From: an uncultured Elusimicrobia bacterium
GTDB lineage: Bacteria > Elusimicrobiota > Elusimicrobia > Elusimicrobiales > Elusimicrobiaceae
Direction: 5' to 3'
NCBI GenBank assembly: GCA_945913025.1
Contig: CAMECJ010000003.1
Span: forward strand, 1-64,000
DNA length: 64,000 nucleotides
The notes below the pieces were generated by a model. That model saw nothing but the letters and a program-made list of their open reading frames with translations, did no database searches and was not told where the DNA came from. The position numbers and the translations under genes were made by a program. Below are positions 57,442 through 64,000 of the stretch, piece by piece; within the stretch, counting starts at the first letter, position 1; each line of letters starts with the position of its first letter.

Positions 57442-59808
57442 ATTACGTTATTTAAACGCTGGGCCGCAGTTACGTTTGCGGCGTTTTTATCTTTATCGTA
57501 CGCGCGCGCGGAAGAACCTGTGCAGCCGGAAATGGACCCTAACGGGCCGTGGATGATTTGCGCCATAGAAGTGGACGGCGTAAAAAATATCCGCCCTAAA
57601 ACCGTTTCCAAAGCCGCCTCTGCAAAAAAAGGCGTTCTGTACGACCGCTACCAAGTATCCGAAGATATTCAAAGTATTTCCGCACTGGGGAATTTTGACA
57701 GTGTGGAAGTGGACATTTCCCCGATGTCCGGTTCCCGTAAAGACAAAGACGGCGGCGAAACGCTTTATCCCTGCCACCGTATTACTTACCTCGTCACGGA
57801 AAAACCCATTTTCGACCGTTTGACGTACCGCGGGCGCAAACACCTGGGCAAAGGCGCCATTACGCAGGCGATGACGCTGAAAATCAAAGATCCGTTCAAC
57901 GAAGCCAAATTACAGGCCGATTTGGAACGCATCAAAGCCAAATATGCCGAACGAGGCTACGTCAGCGCGGACGTGCAGTATGAACTTACCAAAGATGAAA
58001 AACTTGGCGTCGTATATGTGGAGCTCGTCATTAACGAAGGCGGCCGCGTACGCGTAGGCACGGTTACGCTTAACGGGGCAAATGAACTGCCCGCCGAAAA
58101 AATTTTAAAAAAAGCATCTAACCGCAAAGGTAAAGTGTTTAAACCGCAAAACCTCCAACGCGACTACGTCAAAATGATCCTCTACGGACGCAATAAAGGG
58201 TATTCGGACTTTATGCTCTCCGTTCCGCAAGTGGACATGAACGAAGCTAAAACCGAGGTCAACATTTCTTACGATGTAACCGAAGGCGAAAAAGTGGACT
58301 TTGGCACCATATCTTTCGAAGGCAATAACGTATTTACGCCGCAGGAACTGCAAAAACAGGTTTTTTTCCGCGAAGGGCACCTCTACAACCAGAAAGATTT
58401 TGACGATACCATTACCGCCATTCAAGAGCAATACGCCAACAAAGGCTATTTACAGGCCCGCGTAACCCCCGTCAAAAATATCCAAAACGGAAAGTTAAAC
58501 CTTACGTTTGATATTGCCGAAGGGCATATCTTCTACATTGACCACGTGGACGTTACAGGTTACACTGATACGAAAAAATACGTCTTTACGCGCGAACTTT
58601 CCATTAAGTCCGGCGATTTATACGATAACGAAAAAATCCGCCGCAGCCAAACCAAAATTTTAAACCTTGGTTTCATTAACGACGTACAGGTAGATTTGCA
58701 GCCCACCGCCGACCCGCAGAAAGTGGACCTCGGCTTTAACATTGTAGAAGGCCGCCCCGGAATGTTTACGGCGGGCCTTGCCATGAGCTCTATGGACGGT
58801 TTATACGGCGAACTTTCCATTAACCACATGAACCTGTTCGGCCGCGCGCAGCGTTTATCACTCAGGACGCTGTTCGGTAAAGAAATTTTGGATTATACCG
58901 TCAGCTGGTCCACACCGTGGATTTACGACAAGCCCACCTCCCTGGGCGCAGACTTGTTCAATACCCGCCGTTACCGCTCGTTTGCCGATGATAACCAAGC
59001 CTATACTGAAAAACGTATCGGCGGACGCATAAAAGTCGGCCCGCGTTTTAATGATGACATCTACCAACTCTCTTTCGGCTACGCGTTTGAACGCATTGAT
59101 ATTTACGACGTAGAGGAACGCTTTGTCTGCACGCCGGATAAAAACCCGAACGAATGTATCGCCAAAGGCGTTACCAATATGTCCACTATCAGTACGGACT
59201 TTGCCGTCGATACGAGAGACAACATCTGGGATCCCACCCGCGGTTGGCGCAACTCCATCGGCCTCGCGCTCGCCGGCGGCCCGATTGGCGCGGACCTCGA
59301 TTTGTGGTACTTAAACGCCCGCTCCATTTTTAACTACACCGTGTTAAACATAGGCGGGAATTATCCGGTGGTTTTCGTACTGTCCAACAAATTTGGCTCC
59401 GTGCAGGCATACGGCCGCACGAAAGAGGTGCCTCCCTTTGAAAAATTCTTCTTAGGCGGCGCGGATACGATTCGCGGATACGAACGCGCAGGCGAAATCG
59501 GCCCCGAATACGGCGGCGATATGTATTACGTGATGAACGCGGAATTGCGCTTTCCGCTGGCGCGCGAAGGCAGAAGAAATATGGCGCAATTTGCCTTCTT
59601 CTTTGATTTGGGCAACTCATGGAACCATTTTGACGATTTAGACTTTTCACTTGGACCGGACGAAAATCAATTTAAAGCGGGCGTAGGCGTCGGACTGCGC
59701 TTTACCACCCCGTCGCTGCCCATTCGCATCGACTGGGGGTATGGTCTTAACCACGGCCCGAACGAGGACCGATCTCACTTCTACTTCAACATTTCAAACA
59801 TGATGTAG
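57442..59808 (+). CDS. bamA: Outer membrane assembly factor BamA; start proposed at ATT 57442 (ORF track starts at GTG 57520)
   Basis: POTRA repeats and C-terminal Omp85 barrel (FFLGGADTIRGYERAGEIGPEYGGD; LPIRIDWGYGLNHG). In-frame upstream reading ITLFKRWAAVTFAAFLSLSYARAEEP forms a signal peptide after GGGGAGG. Confidence 0.92.
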   Translation: MTLFKRWAAVTFAAFLSLSYARAEEPVQPEMDPNGPWMICAIEVDGVKNIRPKTVSKAASAKKGVLYDRYQVSEDIQSISALGNFDSVEVDISPMSGSRKDKDGGETLYPCHRITYLVTEKPIFDRLTYRGRKHLGKGAITQAMTLKIKDPFNEAKLQADLERIKAKYAERGYVSADVQYELTKDEKLGVVYVELVINEGGRVRVGTVTLNGANELPAEKILKKASNRKGKVFKPQNLQRDYVKMILYGRNKGYSDFMLSVPQVDMNEAKTEVNISYDVTEGEKVDFGTISFEGNNVFTPQELQKQVFFREGHLYNQKDFDDTITAIQEQYANKGYLQARVTPVKNIQNGKLNLTFDIAEGHIFYIDHVDVTGYTDTKKYVFTRELSIKSGDLYDNEKIRRSQTKILNLGFINDVQVDLQPTADPQKVDLGFNIVEGRPGMFTAGLAMSSMDGLYGELSINHMNLFGRAQRLSLRTLFGKEILDYTVSWSTPWIYDKPTSLGADLFNTRRYRSFADDNQAYTEKRIGGRIKVGPRFNDDIYQLSFGYAFERIDIYDVEERFVCTPDKNPNECIAKGVTNMSTISTDFAVDTRDNIWDPTRGWRNSIGLALAGGPIGADLDLWYLNARSIFNYTVLNIGGNYPVVFVLSNKFGSVQAYGRTKEVPPFEKFFLGGADTIRGYERAGEIGPEYGGDMYYVMNAELRFPLAREGRRNMAQFAFFFDLGNSWNHFDDLDFSLGPDENQFKAGVGVGLRFTTPSLPIRIDWGYGLNHGPNEDRSHFYFNISNMM

Positions 59809-59816
59809 AGGATTTT

Positions 59817-60755
59817 ATGAAAAAAACGCTGGCGTGCTTAACTTTACTGATAACGGCCACTTTCCTGCAAGCGCAGGAAACGTCCGCAGGCGCGCTGACG
59901 AAAGAAGAAGAAACGGCGGTAGCCGCCATTTTGGCCAAGCAGGCGCAGCAGGACGAACAAGCCAAAACAGAAACCGCCGCGGCAGAAAAAATCACGCTTC
60001 CGGAAGAAACCAAACAGCAGGCCCTTGATGAAAACACCCAAGAAGGGGCAGATGAGCCCGACGACACGGAAACAGAAGCGGCAGCAACAGAAGCAGAAGA
60101 AGATCCGAAACCGCAAAAATGTTTAACGGTAGCATTCGTAGATATTGACGTCGCTTTCAACGAACATCCGCGCACGGTGGCGGTAAAGGAACAAATCCGC
60201 TTGAAAATCGTTTCAAAAGAAGAAGAGGTGCGCGGCGCCAAGCAGCTTATTGAAGTATTGGCGCAGGAAAATGCAAGGCTGTCGGCGCAGATACGGGAGC
60301 TGAAACCGTTTTACGAACGCATTGTGGTAGAACCGCAGTCGCTGCTGCCGAAAATAGAGGAAAGCGCGGACGCACTCTTATTGGGAAACGTACTCAACCG
60401 GCTGACGTTTTCGGGTGCGGAAATTTTATCCGCAAGTCCCCTCGACACGCCCGCACGGCTGGAAGATTTACAGGCGCGTATTGCGTCCAATAAAAAAATT
60501 ATTGCAGAACGCAGCTTATTTATTGATAATTATAGATATACCACCCGCGAAGAAATTTTACAGTTGGAAAAGCAAGAAGTAAACGAGATTTTAAAGGATA
60601 TTTATACGGAAATTAAATCCTTCGCCAAAAAGAGAAACATCGGCGCGGTTGTCCGCAAAGACGAAATTCTCTACGGCGAAAAACCGGTCAACGTAACGAA
60701 AGATTTCGTCAGCCGGCTCAAAAAATCAAAAAAATACCGCAAACGCGGCAAATAG
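59817..60755 (+). CDS. OmpH/Skp-like periplasmic protein
   Basis: Signal peptide; VAFVDIDVAFNEHPRTVAVKEQIRLKIVSKEEEVRGAKQLIE; position between bamA and lpxD. Confidence 0.8.
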   Translation: MKKTLACLTLLITATFLQAQETSAGALTKEEETAVAAILAKQAQQDEQAKTETAAAEKITLPEETKQQALDENTQEGADEPDDTETEAAATEAEEDPKPQKCLTVAFVDIDVAFNEHPRTVAVKEQIRLKIVSKEEEVRGAKQLIEVLAQENARLSAQIRELKPFYERIVVEPQSLLPKIEESADALLLGNVLNRLTFSGAEILSASPLDTPARLEDLQARIASNKKIIAERSLFIDNYRYTTREEILQLEKQEVNEILKDIYTEIKSFAKKRNIGAVVRKDEILYGEKPVNVTKDFVSRLKKSKKYRKRGK

Positions 60756-60764
60756 GAACTTTGT

Positions 60765-61844
60765 ATGACGTTTAACTTAACCGTAACCGAAATCGCTAAA
60801 ATTACCGGTGCCGAAACTGCCGGAAAAGAAGATACGCCCGTTACCAAGCTCTGTGCGCTTGACGACGTGCAAGAAGGCGGCGTTTGCTACCTTACCGCAT
60901 TGGAACATACGGACCAATTAAAAGATTTAAAAGCCGCCGCCGTATTTGTGCCCGAAGAAGCCAAAGGAAAAGAACTTCCTTTTCACGGTGCGCTTCTTTA
61001 CGCCAAAAATCCCGAATGGGCGTTTATTCTGCTGATGAAATATGTAGACGCCCAACGCCAAAAATATACTGCGGGCATTCATCCCACCGCCGTCATCAGC
61101 CCGAACGCCAAGCTGGGCGAAAATGTTTCCGTCGGCGCATATACCGTTATTGAGGACGGAGCCGTCATCGGGGACAACACCGTTATTTTTCCGCAGTGCT
61201 ATATCGGCAAGAACGTTTCTGTCGGCAAAAACTGCTATATTTATCCGCAGGTGGTGATTCGCGAGGATTGTATTTTAAAAGATTACGTCATTTTACAAGC
61301 CGGTGCAAAAATCGGTTCGGACGGATTCGGTTTTACGTTTCACGAAGGCCGCCATCAAAAAATCCCGCAAATCGGCAATGTGGTGCTGGGAAACGATGTG
61401 GAAATCCAATCCAACACGTGTATAGACCGAGCCAAAATTTCGTCTACCGTCATTGGAGATAACACAAAAATAGACAATCTTGTCCAAATCGGCCATAACG
61501 TCCGTATCGGGATGAGCAGCATTCTCTGCGCGCAAGTGGGCGTGGCGGGGACAACCGATATTGGAAACGGTGTGATTCTTGCCGGACAGGTGGGACTTGC
61601 CGGACATATGAAAATCGGCGACCGCGCGCAGGTGGGCGCGCAATCCGGCGTGATGAACTCCATTCCCGCCGGAGCAACGTATTTCGGCTATCCGGCTATG
61701 CCGCAAAAAGAAGCCTTCCGCCAGTTGGCCGTATTACGGAAACTGCCGGAAATCAATAAAGAATTTAAAGCGTTCAAGAAACAAATGAACGAAGCGAAAA
61801 ACCTCTCGTTTTTCGGAAAACTCAAAAAATTGCTAGGACTTTAA
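60765..61844 (+). CDS. lpxD: UDP-3-O-acylglucosamine N-acyltransferase LpxD
   Basis: Hexapeptide repeats, GIHPTAVISPNAKLGENVSVGAYTVIEDGAVIGDNTVIFPQCYIG, IGSDGFGF. Confidence 0.96.
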   Translation: MTFNLTVTEIAKITGAETAGKEDTPVTKLCALDDVQEGGVCYLTALEHTDQLKDLKAAAVFVPEEAKGKELPFHGALLYAKNPEWAFILLMKYVDAQRQKYTAGIHPTAVISPNAKLGENVSVGAYTVIEDGAVIGDNTVIFPQCYIGKNVSVGKNCYIYPQVVIREDCILKDYVILQAGAKIGSDGFGFTFHEGRHQKIPQIGNVVLGNDVEIQSNTCIDRAKISSTVIGDNTKIDNLVQIGHNVRIGMSSILCAQVGVAGTTDIGNGVILAGQVGLAGHMKIGDRAQVGAQSGVMNSIPAGATYFGYPAMPQKEAFRQLAVLRKLPEINKEFKAFKKQMNEAKNLSFFGKLKKLLGL

Positions 61845-61846
61845 TT

Positions 61847-62671
61847 ATGAGAAAAACCCTTGCTTTACCTGCCGTCGTCAAAGGAATCGGCCTGCACACG
61901 GGCGTACCTGTTACGATGACGTTTAAACCCGCCGAAAACGGCATTACTTTCTTGCGTACGGATCTGCCGGACGCTAAACCCATTTTGGCGCACGTAAACA
62001 ATGTAGGTTCCACCTTGCGCGGCACCAATTTAATTAACGAAACTGCCGAAGTATGGACGGTGGAACACGCGCTGTCTGCGCTACACGCCTTGGGCATTAC
62101 CGACGCGGCTGTGGAAATGGACGGCCCCGAACCGCCTGTTACCGACGGGGCGAGTGATATCTTCGCAGATACGTTACAGAAAGCGGGCCTCAAAGAACTC
62201 GGCTCCGATCAGCCCGTGCTTAACATCAAACAGAAAATCACCTATTCGTGCGGAGACATTTCCTACAGTGCCGAACCGGCTGACAAACTGACGTTTACCT
62301 TTTTATTCCTGCACAAGCACCCCTTGGTGGCGCGGCAGGAATACACGCTTGAATTTACGCCGGAGAATTATTTAAAAGAAATTGCCCGCGCCCGCACGTT
62401 TGGGTTTGAAGAAGAACTGGCGTTTTTAAAAGCGCACGGGCTTGCCAAAGGCGGGAATTTGGAAAACGCCGTTATCGTGGGTAAAGATAAATTTGCCAAC
62501 GAACTGCGCTATCCGGACGAACTCGTCCGCCATAAAATTTTGGACCTTGTGGGCGATTTAAGCCTTACGGGGCGAAAACTGCCGCCGCTTAAAATTACGT
62601 GCACCCGCGGCGGGCACAAACACAATGTTATTTTCGCCAAAATTCTTTTGGCCAATTCGGAGGACAAATGA
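61847..62671 (+). CDS. lpxC: UDP-3-O-acyl-N-acetylglucosamine deacetylase LpxC
   Basis: GIGLHTGVPVTMTFKPA, VWTVEHALSALHALGI, ARTFGFEEELAFLKAHGLAKGGNLENAVIV, RHKILDLVGDLSL. Confidence 0.96.
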   Translation: MRKTLALPAVVKGIGLHTGVPVTMTFKPAENGITFLRTDLPDAKPILAHVNNVGSTLRGTNLINETAEVWTVEHALSALHALGITDAAVEMDGPEPPVTDGASDIFADTLQKAGLKELGSDQPVLNIKQKITYSCGDISYSAEPADKLTFTFLFLHKHPLVARQEYTLEFTPENYLKEIARARTFGFEEELAFLKAHGLAKGGNLENAVIVGKDKFANELRYPDELVRHKILDLVGDLSLTGRKLPPLKITCTRGGHKHNVIFAKILLANSEDK

Positions 62672-63156
62672 GCGCAAAATCCGCCAATTTAAAAGATTTT
62701 TTAACGCTTCCCGTTTTGGAAACGCTAAACCAAGAACAAATCAAATCCAACATTCCCCACCGCGATCCGTTCCTTTTGGTCGACGAAGTGCGCGTGTTGG
62801 AACCCGGGAGAAAGTATCTGGGAATCCGCCGTGTACGCGCGGACGAATACTATTTTCAAGGACACTTTCCAAACCATCCGGTTATGCCCGGCGTACTGGT
62901 CGTGGAAAGTATGTCCCAAGCCTTCGGCGGCGCGATTATGAGTGCCGTTTCCAAAGGGAAAGGGATTCCTCTCTTTTTAAGTATTGACGAAGCCAAATTC
63001 CGCGGCATAGTCCGCCCCGGCGACACGCTGGAAATGCCCATTGAAGTCTTGCGTTTGGGTAAAATTTCCAAAATTTACGCCGAAGCCTACGTCAACGGCA
63101 AGCTTTGCACGCAGGCCACCCTCAATTTTATTTTAGGAGAATCTTCCCATGACTAA
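62668..63156 (+). CDS. fabZ: 3-hydroxyacyl-ACP dehydratase FabZ
   Basis: IPHRDPFLLVDEVRVLEPGRKYLGIRRV, FQGHFPNHPVMPGVLVVESMSQAFG. Confidence 0.96.
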   Translation: MSAKSANLKDFLTLPVLETLNQEQIKSNIPHRDPFLLVDEVRVLEPGRKYLGIRRVRADEYYFQGHFPNHPVMPGVLVVESMSQAFGGAIMSAVSKGKGIPLFLSIDEAKFRGIVRPGDTLEMPIEVLRLGKISKIYAEAYVNGKLCTQATLNFILGESSHD

Positions 63157-63949
63157 CATCCATCCCACCGCCATTATCGACCCGTCCGCCAAAATTGATC
63201 CGTCTACTGTTGTCGGTCCGTATACCGTTATCGGGGCGGACGTCGTCATCGGAAAAAACAACCGTATCGGCCCGTTCTGCGTCATTGAAAATACCACGAT
63301 GGGCGACGGCAACGATATCATCGCCAGCGCGTTTATCGGCGTGAAACCGCAGGATTTGTCGTATAAAGACGAGCCTACCCGCGTTACAATGGGCAACGGC
63401 AACAAAATCCGCGAATGCGTGACCATTCACCGTTCGACGGATTTAAATTCCCCCACTTCTATCGGCAACAACTGCCTGTTAATGGCTAATGCGCACATTG
63501 CGCACGACTGCCACCTGGGCAATAACATCATTATTGCCAATTCTACGGGTGTCGCGGGACACGTAATCGTGGAGGACCGCGTGGTAATGTCCGGTATGGT
63601 AGGTATTCATCAGTTTGTGCGCGTCGGCACGATGGCAATGCTTTCCGGCGGAGCGATGCTCCCGCTGGATATTCCCCCTTTCTGTATTGCACAGGGGCAG
63701 CGGGCGCGCCTGGTGGGGCTCAACATCGTAGGGATGCGCCGCGCGGGGCTTGCGCGCGAAACCATTATGGAAATCAAACGCGCCTATAAAATTTTGTTTA
63801 GAAGCAACAAACGATTGTTGGAAGCGTGCGCGGAATTGGAAGCGAAAAATCCCTGCGCCGAAGTACAGCACTTGATTGATTTCTGCAAAGCTTCCAAACG
63901 CGGCGTGGCGCCAGCCAAACGCAAAGTAAACGAAGATGACGGCGAATAA
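63149..63949 (+). CDS. lpxA: UDP-N-acetylglucosamine acyltransferase LpxA
   Basis: IHPTAIIDPSAKIDPSTVVGPYTVIGADVVIG, IHRSTDLNSPTSIGNNCLLMANAHIAHDCHLG. Confidence 0.96.
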   Translation: MTNIHPTAIIDPSAKIDPSTVVGPYTVIGADVVIGKNNRIGPFCVIENTTMGDGNDIIASAFIGVKPQDLSYKDEPTRVTMGNGNKIRECVTIHRSTDLNSPTSIGNNCLLMANAHIAHDCHLGNNIIIANSTGVAGHVIVEDRVVMSGMVGIHQFVRVGTMAMLSGGAMLPLDIPPFCIAQGQRARLVGLNIVGMRRAGLARETIMEIKRAYKILFRSNKRLLEACAELEAKNPCAEVQHLIDFCKASKRGVAPAKRKVNEDDGE

Positions 63950-64000
63950 AATAGGCTTAATCGCCGGCGAAGGCAAAATGCCCGTATACATTGCCCAAAA
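63936..64000 (+). CDS. lpxI: LpxI-like protein, N-terminus only (cut by window end)
   Basis: MTANKIGLIAGEGKMPVYIAQ overlaps lpxA stop; LpxI-like N-terminus in lpx operon context. Confidence 0.65.
   Translation, partial: MTANKIGLIAGEGKMPVYIAQ

Overview
The window is about 64 kb of dense, mostly housekeeping chromosomal sequence. It looks like a gut Elusimicrobiota-type Gram-negative bacterium; this lineage is an inference from gene content and the scattered GFTLIELLVVVLIIGIL pilin genes. Recognisable blocks are: mutL/mutS; tRNA-Tyr; an AddA/AddB-like helicase-nuclease pair; sixA-uppP; rsmD and a two-component system; a PBP1A-like protein, mfd and two PpiC/SurA-type isomerases; pdxA; birA with a Na+-pump decarboxylase operon (oadG/A/B-like); nth and a Zn/Mn-type ABC transporter; DUF4912 and GH57; greA; an envelope cluster (protease, lipoproteins, TolC, patatin, TPR); a secreted TldD/TldE-like pair; tRNA-Thr; TerC; rpmB; and bamA-skp-lpxD-lpxC-fabZ-lpxA-lpxI. 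The most striking signal is at the two tRNA loci. Directly downstream of both tRNA-Tyr(GUA) and tRNA-Thr(UGU), the last 17-21 nt of the tRNA plus its terminator are repeated in tandem (206-bp and 196-bp units). Each repeat copy is joined to a related structured element that shows compensatory base-pair changes, and an internal segment is complementary to the tail of its own host tRNA. The organisation resembles the E. coli tyrT rtT/tpr repeats but occurs at two unrelated tRNAs with homologous inserts. Other points of interest: two pilin loci with near-identical promoters carrying a T12 homopolymer spacer (candidate phase variation); a degraded pilin with a palindromic repeat in its leader; a bamA that appears to use an AUU start codon; a truncated transposase at the left edge; a broken membrane-protein pseudogene; and a large intergenic hairpin.
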